Positions 1 through 13,300 of a stretch of 64,000 bases of DNA are shown in pieces. The notes below the pieces were generated by a model. That model was given only the letters and a program-made list of their open reading frames with translations. It ran no database searches and was not told where the DNA came from. The stretch comes from Dermatophagoides farinae (Eukaryota; Arthropoda; Arachnida; Sarcoptiformes; Pyroglyphidae), in the NCBI RefSeq assembly GCF_024713945.1, contig NC_134678.1, positions 806,001 through 870,000 on the forward strand, given 5' to 3'. Position 1 is the stretch's first letter. Each line of letters starts with the position of its first letter. Made by a program: the position numbers and the translations under genes.

Positions 1-73
1 AATTCATTCAAACTTGAAAAAAAATTTCATAATTCACATAAATTAAATACTAACACACACACACAGATTCCAT

Positions 74-1915
74 TTATTTCGATTCATTTGACAGTGTTGT
101 TGTTGTTGATGGTGGTGGTGGTGGTGATGATGGTGGCCCTTCTTTAGCTACTTGACGATTATCATCAGGTTTCATAGCTGGAAAGAATAACACTTCTTTG
201 ATGTTATTTGTATTGGTTAGATACATTGTTAAACGATCGATACCTATTCCAACACCACCAGTTGGTGGCAAACCAAATTCTAATGCTGTACAGAAATTTT
301 CATCAATCAATTGTGCTTCATCATCACCAGCTGCTTTATCACGAGCTTGTTGTTCGAAACGTTGTCGCTGTGCAAATGGATCATTCAATTCAGTATAGCC
401 ATTAACAATTTCTTTGTGATGAACAAACAATTCAAAACGTTCAGTCAGACCCGGTTTAGTACGATGATATTTCGACAATGGTGACATAACAATCGGATGT
501 TCAGTAATGAAAGTTGGATGAATAATTTGATCTTCAATAAAATGACCAACCAATTTATCTAATAATCTGGCGCTTGTACGCGGTGGTGGACATTCAATTT
601 CATGTTTATTACATAAATCGGTCAATAATTTATTTGCCTCCGGTGTATCTAATTCAGTGGCCGGTGGTAATGTTACATTCAATCGATTTTCCAATTCTTC
701 CATCATTTGTACTTTTCGAAATGGTGGTTTAAAACTTATAGTTATCGGAGGGGTATCCGAATCTGGTCCATCTGGATGATATGAAATTTCATAAGTACCA
801 AACAATTGATACACTAGACCAGATAACATTTTTTCCACCATTTCCATCAGATCATTGTAATCAGCATAAGCAATATAAAATTCACATGTAGTAAATTCTG
901 GATTATGTGTCAAATCGATACTTTCATTACGAAATTGACGGCCGATTTCATAAACACGATCCAAACCACCTACGACCAACATTTTCAGATACAATTCTGG
1001 TGCAATACGCATAAATAGATCCATATTCAATTCATTGTGATGAGTGACAAATGGTTTAGCTGTAGCACCGCCGGCAATCATATTCATCATCGGTGTTTCC
1101 ACTTCCAGAAAACCCATACGATCAAGAAATTCACGAATAAAACGTATGACACAGGCTCGGGTAACGAATTTGTTACGTGTTGATTCATTGACAATAAGAT
1201 CAAGATAACGTTGACGATATCTTTTTTCTTTATCTTTAAGACCATAATGTAGATTGGGCAACATGTGCAAACATGGCGTCAACAGGGCCAGCTTTTGTGG
1301 CATGATACTAAGTTCACCTTTTTTCGTTTTACATGGATGTCCAAGTGCACCGACAATATCACCACGATGAATTCGACCATTTATTTCTTGAAATTCCGTT
1401 TCATCAACATAATAACGAGCATTGGCCATCACCTGGATTTTTGTCCCTTCACCACGAAGATCATAGAATATAAGTTTAGCGCCAGATTCACGTTTTGAAT
1501 AGATTCTTCCTGCCACCGATACTTTCACATCATCACGAATTTCTCCATTTTTCAATGATGAATATTTTTCAATATAATCAGTCAATGAAATTGATACATG
1601 AAATTTATGTGGATATGGATTTTCACCAGATTCACGCCATTCAGTAATTTCTTTAGATCGATTTTCATGATATTCATTCGGGTCCAATTCTTCATCACTT
1701 TTAGCTTTTGCTGCTGCTTTATCGGAATCAGCTGAAGGACTTTGTTGTTGTTGTTGTGGTGATGCCGGTTCAGTTTGTTTCGATTTAGCTTTTTCTTCTT
1801 TCATTTTTTCAAATTTTTGTTGTTTCAATCTTCGTTTCAATTCATTTTTACTCAATTTTTCTTCACCACCAGCTTGCAGTGGTGGTTGCTGTTGATTCGA
1901 ACTACTACTCATCAT
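74..1915 (-). CDS. KARS1: Lysyl-tRNA synthetase (class II), probably cytosolic and mitochondrial forms
   Basis: Attaches lysine to tRNA-Lys for translation. From the Met at 1915 the protein is 613 residues, close to the human cytosolic enzyme (597). It has a Lys/Glu-rich N-terminal helix typical of animal KARS ([17 protein letters not shown]), an OB-fold anticodon-binding domain ([20 protein letters not shown]), then the class II core: motif 2 ([18 protein letters not shown]) and motif 3 ([15 protein letters not shown]). There is no intron in the coding part. The frame stays open upstream to 2257. A Met at 2065 would add 50 residues that are basic and poor in acidic residues, like a mitochondrial presequence, so a second start is plausible because animals make both forms from one gene. 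The C-terminus has short Pro and Thr runs. It is divergent from Arp3. The family is certain; the choice of start is inference. Confidence 0.96.
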   Translation of the reverse strand: MMSSSSNQQQPPLQAGGEEKLSKNELKRRLKQQKFEKMKEEKAKSKQTEPASPQQQQQSPSADSDKAAAKAKSDEELDPNEYHENRSKEITEWRESGENPYPHKFHVSISLTDYIEKYSSLKNGEIRDDVKVSVAGRIYSKRESGAKLIFYDLRGEGTKIQVMANARYYVDETEFQEINGRIHRGDIVGALGHPCKTKKGELSIMPQKLALLTPCLHMLPNLHYGLKDKEKRYRQRYLDLIVNESTRNKFVTRACVIRFIREFLDRMGFLEVETPMMNMIAGGATAKPFVTHHNELNMDLFMRIAPELYLKMLVVGGLDRVYEIGRQFRNESIDLTHNPEFTTCEFYIAYADYNDLMEMVEKMLSGLVYQLFGTYEISYHPDGPDSDTPPITISFKPPFRKVQMMEELENRLNVTLPPATELDTPEANKLLTDLCNKHEIECPPPRTSARLLDKLVGHFIEDQIIHPTFITEHPIVMSPLSKYHRTKPGLTERFELFVHHKEIVNGYTELNDPFAQRQRFEQQARDKAAGDDEAQLIDENFCTALEFGLPPTGGVGIGIDRLTMYLTNTNNIKEVLFFPAMKPDDNRQVAKEGPPSSPPPPPSTTTTLSNESK

Positions 1916-2963
1916 ACGAACCGGTAATTGATACGATTTTTGATAAATTAATTCTGATTTCAAACAAAATCTATTGATTGATGAATTGATTACGGATTGA
2001 TTAATGATGATAAATTTAAACAAACTAAATGTTCGACAATTACGTTTTATAAAAGTGACCAGCATCAGATTGTAAAAGAATAATTTCTTGAAAATTTTTT
2101 CTTCACTTTTCTTCGTAAATCGACCATGTGGAACGATGAAGACAATGATGAGCATGAAAAAAAAATAACCAAAATCTTGGTTGTATTGAACGCGTGGATG
2201 GTAAAATTCTATACTATTTTTATACATTGAAAGTAGCCGAAAAAAAATCATCATCAATGTATAAATTTAGCATTTTTTTAATATATATAAATTGTGTAAA
2301 GAAGGCGTTTAATATAATTATTAAGACATGCGCATAACATGCAATATTGCTATTTCTTTTTCTTTGGCTGCTGCTGCTGACTAAGCTTTTAGCTGCCTGA
2401 ATGAATGTGATGAATTATGATGACGCGAAATGAGTGCCGACGACACTTTGTGTTTGTTATGTGTGTGTGTGTGTGTTTGATTCATGTTGTTAATTGGACA
2501 CAATATTTCGATTTTAAATATCATCATCATCATTACCACCACCAACAACAACAAAGTAAAATCCTGGCTTACACCAAAAAAAAAAAAAAAAAACACATAC
2601 GGATGTTGATTAATCTTTGTATAACTCTCACTCTTTTGATACATTTTTTTTATTATTATTATTGCAATAACTTGCTTGTGTTGTTCTCATATACATTTTA
2701 GTTAAATCAACATTTTTTTTTTTGGCCATTGTCATCATCAGCTATTGTTGTTGTTGTTGTTGTTGTTGTTAGAGGTGTGACGATTATAATACTGGTGGTA
2801 GTTTGTTAATGGTAAATACCACACCTAGAAAACATCATTCATTAATTTGGTGTTGATTATATTAGTTTTTTTTCTAATCTTGGAACATTGAAAGAAGAAA
2901 AAAAAAGAATTTTTAAGTTCACTTTTTTTTAGAGACTCAATCAACCGATAATTGTACATCAAA
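1916..2963. other. Divergent KARS/ARP3 5' region with optional KARS leader
   Basis: This segment separates two divergent starts. The part up to 2065 (or 2257) stays open in the KARS frame and may encode a mitochondrial leader. The rest holds short GT, CAT and GTT repeats and A/T runs, with no further gene that I can support. Promoters of both genes must lie here, but no clear core element stands out. Confidence 0.5.
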
Positions 2964-4413
2964 ATGGCATATTCGATGCCTGCAATCGTCATTGATAATG
3001 GAACAGGGTATGTTTGTGTGTTGATAATGTTTAATAATTCGAATAATTCGAATCGAATAAATGTTTGTGATTTTATCTAGTTATACAAAAATGGGTTATT
3101 CCGGTAATCGTGAACCAAATTTCATTATACCATCTGCTATAGCTATAAAAGAAACATCAAAACTTGGTGATCAAGCATCCAGACGTCTGGCTCGTGGTGT
3201 TGATGATTTAGATTTCTATATCGGTGATGAAGCATTAGATGCAACAGGATATTCAGTAAAGGTTTGAAATAGTTATGGAAAGGAAATTCTGATTCTATAT
3301 TGGTCAAATTTTAGTATCCAATTCGTCATGGAATCGTGGAAGATTGGGATCTAATGGAACGTTATTGGGAACAATGTATATTTAGATATCTACGTGCTGA
3401 ACCTGAAGATCATTATTTCTTATTGACAGAACCACCATTGAATACACCAGAGAATCGTGAATATACTGCCGAAATTATGTTTGAAACATTCAATGTGCCT
3501 GGATTGTATATTGCTGTACAAGCTGTACTTGCATTGGCCGCTTCATGGACTAATCGACAATTATATGAACGAACATTAACTGGAATAGTTATCGATTCCG
3601 GTGATGGTGTTACACATTGTATTCCGGTAGCCGAAGGTTATATCATTGGAAGCTGTATCAAACACATTCCAATTGCTGGACGAAACATTACATATTTCAT
3701 ACAGAATCTGTTAAGAGAACGAGAATTCGGTATACCAGCTGAACAATCATTAGAAACGGCAAAAGCAATCAAAGAACGATTCTGTTATGTATGTCCGGAT
3801 ATTGCCAAAGAGTTTGAAAAATATGATAAAAATCAATCAAAATGGATCAAGAAATATACGGGCATCACTGCAATAACGAAACAACCGTTCGAAGTTGATG
3901 TTGGTTTCGAACGTTTTCTTGGTCCAGAAGTATTTTTCAATCCAGAAATTGCCAATCCTGATTTTGTTACTTCATTATCGGATATTGTCGATACATGTAT
4001 TCAGAATTGTCCAATAGATGTACGACGACCACTTTACAAGGTAAATATATAATGTACATATTTTGAAATACAAATAGATTTTAAATTTACAAATGCAATT
4101 TTCTTAGAATATTGTATTGTCCGGTGGTTCAACAATGTTCAAAGATTTTGATCGCCGTCTTCAACGTGATATTCATCGTTTGGTTAATCAACGAATGAAA
4201 TTAAGTTATCAATTAAGTCAAGGCCGTTTAAATCCGAAACCTATCGAAGTACAAGTAGTATCACATAATATGCAACGATATGCCGTTTGGTTTGGTGGTT
4301 CAATGCTTGCATCGACAGAAGAATTCTATTCAGTATGCCATACAAAATCACAATATGAAGAATATGGACCATCCATATGTCGCCATAATCCGGTTTTCGG
4401 TACAATGACATGA
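2964..4413 (+). CDS. ARP3: Actin-related protein 3 (Arp2/3 complex subunit)
   Basis: Subunit of the Arp2/3 complex, which nucleates branched actin filaments. Four exons: 2964-3007, 3081-3261, 3315-4040 and 4108-4413, with GT-AG introns of 73, 53 and 67 bp. The joined protein is 418 residues, the same length as human Arp3. Family marks include the N-terminal nucleotide-binding segment [23 protein letters not shown] (second phosphate loop), LSGGSTMF and the C-terminal [15 protein letters not shown] and ICRHNPVFG. The first exon has only 15 codons; its start is fixed by the conserved [12 protein letters not shown] polyadenylation signal follows at 4708. No defects are seen. Confidence 0.97.
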
Positions 4414-5182
4414 TGATCAATGTTTTCAAAAAAAATTTTTTCTTTTTCTTCTATTCCAGACGTGGATTGCCTGTGGCAAGCAAAAATACAGCTCTATGAA
4501 AGATCCATTTTTACTATTAATTAATTGATTATTAATTTCAAATTTTTGAAAAATGGCTCACTATCAAAGAGCTTGGCCACCACTGTTCTATTCGGATGTT
4601 CCAATCACACCATCAATATATATTTAAACAAAGAGAGAGAGAGAGAGAAAATTTTGGAATCATTTTGTCCAGCATTAAGCTTTTGTATTTGTAAAGTGTA
4701 TCCTATTAATAAAATCTTCATTACATCAAAATGATTTTTTTTTTGTTCGGTTTGTTGATTTGCATTTTGTTTGATTATGTTGAAAGATTATTGTTCTATA
4801 ATATAAACAAACAAACAAAAAAATCTTTGTATATTCAATATTTCAATTCAAATTCTCTGAATGCATTGATTTGCTTGTTTTACCAGATTCACGCATGTGT
4901 CGAATGATGACCAGTTCTCTCTGCTGCTGTCGTCTGGTGATGATTATGATGATGATGATGGCAGATGGCTTGTTTTTGTTGTTGATATTTACACGGCCAA
5001 TTTATCTATACATTCGAATTTACACGTCGACTAAATGTGACTGGGTGTAAGATATATTGGTGGTGTGTGAATTGTTGTTTGTTTCGTTTCGTGTTTCATT
5101 TCTATATCTTCCCTGTTCGATTTTGGATTGAATTGGAGTTTTATTCTTCTTCATTTAGTTTAATTCTAGTTCAAAGATTTAA
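4414..5182. other. ARP3 3' UTR and upstream region of the calumenin-like gene
   Basis: Holds the ARP3 3' UTR, including a short (GA)n tract near 4630 and an AATAAA at 4708. AT-rich spacer with GAT/ATG triplet repeats follows near 4940-4970. No coding sequence can be supported here. Confidence 0.5.
4708..4713 (+). promoter_or_regulatory. Polyadenylation signal (ARP3)
   Basis: AATAAA about 295 bp past the ARP3 stop, the first on this strand that I noticed in the 3' flank. Confidence 0.5.
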
Positions 5183-6287
5183 ATGATGATTATGGCAATA
5201 AACAAACGGTTGTCACTTGTCATCTTTACATTGATGATAATCACGAAAGGCATGTGTCAACAAGATGACCATTTATCAGCAGTAGCATCAGAGAGCGATG
5301 ATCGCCATCTACATGAAAGTCAAATTCCACCACCATATCAACAACCCAGTCAAGATGATGTGAACACGATGTTGACCAAAGTATTTGAAACAATGGATAA
5401 GAATGATGATACAAAAGTGGATTCAGATGAATTGAAACAATGGCTTGATAAAATCCACGAAGGACTTATCGATGATAATGTTGAACAGCAATGGACTTAT
5501 TATTCACCACCATTACAAGAGGTACATAGCTGGGAATCATATGATCCAGAAAAAAGAGAAGCATTAATCTGGGATCATTATATTAACACTACATATACTG
5601 ATGATGTGGTTCAAGCATATCGTCAAGATGTAAATATTGATGAATTTAAATCAGATGATCCAAATTTTAAAAGCTATTATACAATGCTTAAACGTGCTGA
5701 GCGTCGTTGGAAAGTGGCTGATAAAAATAATGATACTGTTTTGATTAAAGAAGAATTTAAATTCTTTCTACATCCAGAAGAATCTGATCATACTAAACAC
5801 CTGTTGGTAGAAGAGGCTATGGAAGATATGGATTTGGATGGAAATAAAGAAATTACATTGGAAGAATATATGAAACATATGAATGAAGTAACGCCTGAAC
5901 AGGAAAAACAAGATCCTGGTTTTGAATCGGTAAATCACTTTTTTTACGCAAATAATAATACTTGATTAAATTACTTACCATTTTTTTTTGATTTGATTAT
6001 AGAATCATCAATCACAATTTCAGACCTATTTAGATAAAAACAAAGATGGTAATCTTTGTATGACAGAATTATCAGAATGGCTAATACCTAGCTATGATCG
6101 TCATGAAGCGGAAGCTACACGTATGATTCATGATACTGATAATGATCATGATCAAAAATTGAATCAACAGGAATTACTTGGTAATAATCAATATTTTTTG
6201 AGCTTGATACCAGGAGAAATGTGGCGACAATATTCTCAACAAACAGATGGTGATTCAACAACCGCAGCTACACATGATGAATTCTGA
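5183..6287 (+). CDS. CALU: Calumenin/reticulocalbin-like ER EF-hand protein
   Basis: Low-affinity calcium-binding protein of the secretory pathway (CREC family). Two exons, 5183-5929 and 6003-6287, with a 73-bp intron, give about 343 residues (human calumenin 315). A hydrophobic signal peptide covers residues 1-25. EF-hand loops are visible at DKNDDTKVDSDE, DKNNDTVLIKEE, DLDGNKEITLEE, DKNKDGNLCMTE and DNDHDQKLNQQE. The protein ends in HDEF, the ER-retrieval tetrapeptide of calumenin. The region that holds another EF-hand in vertebrates (around the tract with SWESYDPEKREALIWDHY) has lost the acidic loop residues. The first Met at 5183 is kept because the signal peptide follows at once; a Met three codons on is equally possible. 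Confidence 0.9.
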
Positions 6288-9200
6288 TTGATATTCTTGG
6301 AACAACAAAAATTTACCTGCCAGAAAATTTTAAATAAAACAAAATAACTAGTTGAAAAATAGGGAAAACTCACAAAATTTTTATCAAATTATTATTTGAT
6401 TGTGATATTTGCAACACAAAATTTTTTTTTTGCATTTCCAAAAAAAAATCGAATCTTTTGTTTACTTCCTTAACGGTAAAATTTCTCCTTTGACAACCAA
6501 TAAAAAAAAAATTTTCCGGAATTTTTCTTGATGCTAATTAAATTAAAACAAAAAAAAAATAAATAAATTCTTTAAATGCCCGTTAGCAATTTGAATTTGA
6601 GAAAAAAAAATGATTAAAACCAGTCCACCAATAAGTTTAAATGATTGGTGATGAATGTCTTCTAATTATTATCCTCATCATCATCATACAGTTCAACGAA
6701 CCTCATAGGTTTTTTTTATCTTTAGTCATAAGCAATAACAACAAAGGTCATACAACAGTAATACAAACCATGAACTTGTGAAGAAATATCCAAAAAACAA
6801 CAAACTTGTTCAAATAATCGGATGATTATTTGAAACAAAAAATAATAATAATAATAAATTAGATGGTCAGATCATTGGATGACGAGGATTATTTTTTTTC
6901 AAAAAAAAATCGATCATTCTAAGAAACACACATTAATGAATAGGTATAAATTTCATTGAACATTTTGATTTCCAAGAATGATCGATAGGAATGATTTTCT
7001 TTGATCAAATTGATTATTGAGATACATAATTCGATAAAATGATCATCATTGATCATTGATGATGATTGATTAAGCCGATTTTTTATAGCAAAAGATTGAA
7101 TTACAATGAATCTCCCGTTTTTTTTTTGTTGTTGTTCGAATCTATTGTTCGAATGTATAAAGACATCAAAGTGATGGACGATTTTGTTATGACAACAATC
7201 GATCAATAATCGATGTTGAGCCAATTCCGTTTTATTCTCATCCATTCGAATGATTGTGTTTTACATTTTGTTTTGTTTTGTTTTGTTTTTGTTTTTAATG
7301 ATTTCAATCCTAATTGTGAAAATCTTCAGATCATGAATAAATTCATCAAACAAATGTAATAATTTTGGATCGAAAACAAAAAAATCAAATTCATTCATTT
7401 GAAAATCACGAGTATATGAAATAAATTCGAAACAAACTTTCGAATGTATTAAATGTGTTTATATGGTTATGCACATAACCACCAAACCCCAAATGTATGT
7501 TTCTTTATTGTTAATTTTATTTCATTTTTTTTTCTCAACACAATACAAAATACTTACGTTTTTTTCTGATAAAATCCATTTTTAGAACTATAGATTTGAG
7601 CACCTAATCACAAAAAAAACCAATTCAAATATGGTTCCATTATTATTATTATTACGAAAACCGAGTGAACAAACAAAATGTGAATATGCATGTGGTCAAA
7701 GACAACAACATGATAAGATGTTTGTGTGTGTGTGTTCGTGTTTGTATGGCGAAAGAAAAGAGGTGTAAAATAAACTTTCCAATTTTGAATTTGGTCGACA
7801 CACACACACACACACACATTACCATCATCACCACCACCAGTTCACACCCTGATTGCCTCAATCTTTTTTTCTTCTCACTATAGTCGTCGTTTTTAAATCG
7901 CATCCATCAAACGAATAACGGATTTTCCATTTGAATAGATTGTGTAATGGATGAACATCATCCAAATAATTCTTAGTACTGAAATTTCCGATGAAAATTG
8001 GTTCGTTGAATGAAAAATTTTAAAATGATCATTTTCATTCGTACACAAATTAGGTAGGAAAAAAAAGCAGGTAGGATAGATGAATGAATGCTAATGGATG
8101 AAATTGATTCATGTGTCGTTGTTTGCTTTTTTTTTGCTTCTCTATCTAGATTTTTTTCATTCAACAAAAAAAAATCCAGTAATAGCAACCTTTGTGTGTG
8201 TGTGTGTGAAGAAGAAATTTAAGTAATTCAACCCGATTATATAACCGGGAAATTTTTTCGTCTTTATTCACAATGATGATGGTGAGCTGTGATTAATATA
8301 TTCAAACTAATATGTTGTTATTGTTGATGATCGATTTTTTTTTTTGAAAATATAGATCGATCACTACAATCGAATAATGATTATATCTCTGACCTTCCTG
8401 GTAAACTAATAACCGATTTTCAATGAACATCATGACTTGTATCAACTCAATTTTACATTTAATTTCATTAACAACTACAGCATCCTGTTTTTTTTCGATT
8501 GTACATATGCTTCAAGCGATTTAAAATCTGAAAAAGGATTGTTATTGATGAATGCACTACATGATCACGAATAGCCATTTTTAATTAATCAATAAATTGA
8601 TCCACATCTGATTAAGGGAGGTATGTAATTAAAATTCTGGGGGTCATCTACATCATCGGCTTGTCCATTTTTTTTCTTCGTTTTTACACAGCTTTTCATA
8701 TTAATTTGTAACTATGTTCATCATCATCATCATCATCATCATGTATTTATCACATAGAAAATTTTTATTTCTGAAAAAGAAAAATTATACATACATCAAA
8801 TTAATATCACAAGACACACACACACACACACAAGGAAGCAATTTTTTTTCTTTTCTTAACCATGAATAGATGTGAAAGCATTAATGGACATAACATATTA
8901 TACAGCCAAGCGATGATTTGACATGTCAAAGCTTAAATCTTATAGTTTTGGAGAATCATCATTACAATACTATTGCACATGACATAGCTCATCATCATGC
9001 TCATCATAATATTCACCGACGATCATCTCATAGTCATAGATTAATTGAAATGTACACATCCTATTTGGTCAATACACTTTTTTTTTGGTGAATACCAGTT
9101 ACTACTATACAGTCAAAACTATTCCGTCTTTTTTTTCTCTCATTTTATCTTGTTTGTTTGTTAGTAGAAAAAGAGATGCTCTCGCATGTATATATATTTA

Positions 9201-10320
9201 CTGGTCAAGTAAAACCAAGTGGCCAACCAACTAACCGATCTACGTATGGACAACCAACAGGTCGACCAACCTATCGATAAAGAAAAAAAAAATACTAACC
9301 GTCCGATGGTGATTGTCCATATAGTTTGAAGCCACGATAGATTCAATAGATTGGATAAAGCATCATCATACTTTGCAAAAAAAAAAACTTGTCCCGTTAG
9401 TTTTTTTTCCTACATACACATATAACATGATTATGGCAAAAAACATCATTGTTTGGCTATGTGTGTTTGTGTAGGTAGTGTACACAATAACCGCAATTTA
9501 CCGCTACTACCCGTCTATGCTAAGTTATCATCTAGCCAGAAAAAAAATGTATGGATGTCCGACATAATGATAACACCATGTTAGTTTCCCTCCAATCGTT
9601 CGAATGATGATGTGATGGCAACAGCATCCATTCTATCATGTTTTTGTGTTTGTCTTTTTGTGAATGTCATGTGAATGTTTGTTGTTTATCCTCATAATCA
9701 TCGTATTGGAGCGGAACAGAATAATTTCCGGCCACATAATTACCAATGTAAACATCATCAACCTGTTGAATACAGGTGAACAAATCACATGATCAAAATA
9801 CTGTATCGAATCTCTGTTCAAATAGACAATCATCATCAACATTCAAATGTGATCAAATATTGATCACTATTTTTTTTAAATAATACAACATGTATAAATG
9901 AGTTCAATACAAATTCTTGATTCATCCGGTTTCTCATTCAATTTTTTTTTTTTGGAATTTTGTTTATCATTTTTTCTATGTGTTGTTTCTCCATTCAATA
10001 ATGACATGGTTTTCATAGATTATTCATCAATTCAATCATCATTCAAAATTGTTCCATTGTCATTTGTATGTCCTTCATCTATGGGTGTGTTTGTGTGTGT
10101 GTGTGTTGGACACCCTTTCAATGATAATGTGATTGATAATCATTTTGTTTTGATTTGAAATTGATTTTTTTATCAAATTTCAGCATTATTTGTGTGTAAA
10201 TCAAACATTTTTTTCTTTATTGAATTCATCAATTATTCTCAACTCTCATCGATTGCCATCATCAATCCAGGTGGATTGACCGACCGTTCATCAATAATCA
10301 CATTGGTTACCGAAAAAAAG
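6288..10320. other. 4 kb non-coding stretch upstream of the ABCA gene
   Basis: After the calumenin-like 3' UTR (AATAAA at 6333) the DNA is AT-rich with A/T homopolymers, (CA)n or (GT)n tracts near 7720, 7800, 8195, 8815 and 10095, and CAT/GAT triplet runs (for example near 8720). The largest open frame, about 108 codons on the minus strand at 6919-7245, has no recognisable family and I do not call it. A pyrimidine tract ending in CAG just before 10182 could be the acceptor of an ABCA 5'-UTR exon. Confidence 0.45.
6333..6338 (+). promoter_or_regulatory. Polyadenylation signal (calumenin-like gene)
   Basis: AATAAA 46 bp after the stop codon of the calumenin-like gene. Confidence 0.5.
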
Positions 10321-13300
10321 ATGGCTTTCTTCAAACAATTACGTCTTTTATTAAGGCACAAGATTCTATTACGACGTCGACAACCGGTAATTATAAAATC
10401 TACAAATCTCGTACACATACACAACAGAAATTACTTTATCTAATCGGTTAATTGATTAATTTTTTTTTTCTTTCAGACAACATTGATACTCGAATTATTC
10501 TGGCCGGCATTTGTTTTTCTTACAATATTGATTGCACGATGGCAATTTCCACCAACATTTCGTCAAACATGTAGGTTAATTTCTGTCTGTTATTTTTTGA
10601 CATTAACCAATTCAATTTTTTTTGTATTGTTCCTCTTGAATGATTCTACTATCATACACACACACACACACCACACACTTACAAACAAACAAACAAACAA
10701 TAGGTTATTATAATGCAAAAGCATTACCATCTGCCGGTATGGTTAATCTTATACAATCATATATTTGTTCAATGGACAATCCATGTTTGAATCGTGAACA
10801 ATATGAAGAAGTGCCAAATTATCCAAATGCAAGGTATGATTTCCAAATATAAATACTTGACACTTATATTCCCTATATCACTCTCTTTCTTTATTTATAT
10901 TTTGGCCATATTTTCAATTGATGATAGACACACATATACACACACAATGTTCTAGTACTTTATAATTGGTGTTTGTTTTTCTCGCCTTTTTATTTGAATT
11001 TTTTTTCTCTGGTTCTCATATATAATCAATTAATCGGTAATTTTTTTTTTATAAACCAGAGTTGTTCCCATTTTTTTTGTTCGTTTGGTTTTTAGTGTTT
11101 GTCAGAATTGTTTATGCCGATAATATGTTATGCACTTGGTCGATAATTTTTATTTTTTTCTTTTTTGGTCTGCCTTGTTAATCAATTTTCATTAGGATTT
11201 GTTTCAATTAATTGTTATCAGTCTTTCAAATACACACCCAGAGGGGCTTGTGTTTAGTTTCAGTTGATCCATCATATACACAAACATATAAAAACACTGA
11301 CATTAATGATTATGATGATGATGGCTATAGCATCATCATCATCATCATCTATAATTAGCAATCGTCTGGCCATATAAAGTGGCCGACATTATGGTTTTAT
11401 TTTCATCATCATCATCTAGATTAAAATAGCAAACATTTTATTTTTCTTTTAAACAAATTCATTTCATTTTTGTCTTTTTTTTTGAATGTATAAGTACTAT
11501 ATGCAGCCAGAAATTAAATCTACCTATGCTTTAACCATCGATTATTTTCTTTTTCCTTTTTCACCCTTTCCCTCTTCATCATCATCAATATAGTATACAT
11601 GCAATAGTTGATCAAATATTACCATTATTGACCGATAAAAATGTCACGAACGTAATCAATGATCTACCAAAAGGTATACGTTTAATTGCTGCCATAATCG
11701 ATACATTATCAATACCATCTGTACAACGATTATTGGAAGATGGATTCCCGTTACGTTCAATGTTACGGCCATCCGGTTGGAAATATGTACAACAAGAATT
11801 GTATCGTCTTGAATCAACATTAGTGCCATTCTATCCGGATATGGATTTAATTATTGAACATTCATCATCATCATCATCATGGGACGATCATAATAATAAT
11901 CAGGTAAAACAATTCAATCATATATTCTCATGCATAATTATAAATAATTTTTCAAACGATATATAGAGTTTACAAAAGGATTCAAAAGGTCGAACCTATG
12001 ATATCCTAGTCAATGCTCATCTAAATTTAATGCGATTCGGTATTCATTCAGATGATAGTGGTAGCCATCAATCATTTCGTTCATTTCGTGATGTTATCTG
12101 TGATCATAATGAATTGGAAAAATTTCTAATCATTCCTAATCGACGACAATCATCCGATGATGATATACGTTTTCTATCTCGACATTTATGTCTACTTGAA
12201 CGTAAAGATCTTTATTATCTATTCGATCTTGTACAGGAAAATATCGATTTTGGTAACATTCTACAGCAATTATCATTGGTTTTTCATTCAGTCGGACTTG
12301 ATGAACATCAACAACATCTTAATAATATTCGTTCAATGATTACAACCATTGATCGAGCAAATATTTTTCCATCTATGACTGCTTTACGTAATACATCATG
12401 GCTTTATGATCTTCCTAGCCTATTCGACGTGCTTCGATCTGGTGAAATAGATGTTCATACATTGCTGAAAATCATTAATGATATTGAACCAATTTTTGGT
12501 AGCAACAATTCTGATGATGAAAATGAACAGCTCACAAATCAGCGACAACGTCAACGTATTGAATACCTAATGCGTCTTTACGATTCTGATGATTCGACAT
12601 TGAAAACAATCGCACATTCCGCTCTTGGTTCAATTTCGACAGATGATGAAACCATTGATTCGGCTGATGTAGATTATCCGTTCGATGGTGAAGACGAATT
12701 ATTTTCCTCGACAAATGATACTGACATTCGAGCAGAACATAAAGAGATGACTATTCTACATAGTATTGATGATTTGGATACAAGTGAAACGGCTAATGTC
12801 AATCTTTTATCTATTGCAGCTACAAATTATCCAACCGATAGCATAGGTCGACGTTTCTTACCCAAACTTTTGGCCAACATGGACAAATTCATTGATGGAG
12901 CCGAAAAATTTACACGTACACCACAATGGAATTCATTGCTTAACGCATTTCAAGGCCTACAAATGATGCTCGAAATGACCGATTCAAATGGACAACAACA
13001 ATTCTCATCTACCAATATCGAACAATTTATCATCAATTTCCCGAAAAACATACAAGCATTGACAAATTTTTTCAATTCAATTGTACCGGAAAAATTTCAA
13101 CCACTTGTATTGCCATTGTTTAATCTCATACAACGAATTACCGATTCAATGTTACAACATTTAAGCGGTGCATTCACTCGTGCTTTGAATGAGGATAAAA
13201 TCTATTATTTTGACAAATTGGTTCAATTGTTGATCGCATCAATGAATAATGGAACATTACCAAGGAAATGTTTCGATATGCAACGTGCAATGTGTGATTT

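Noticed and set aside
6919-7245. 108-codon open frame on the minus strand in the ABCA upstream desert
   Set aside because: No recognisable motif, no splice partners, no family match, and AT-rich chance frames of this size occur in the window.
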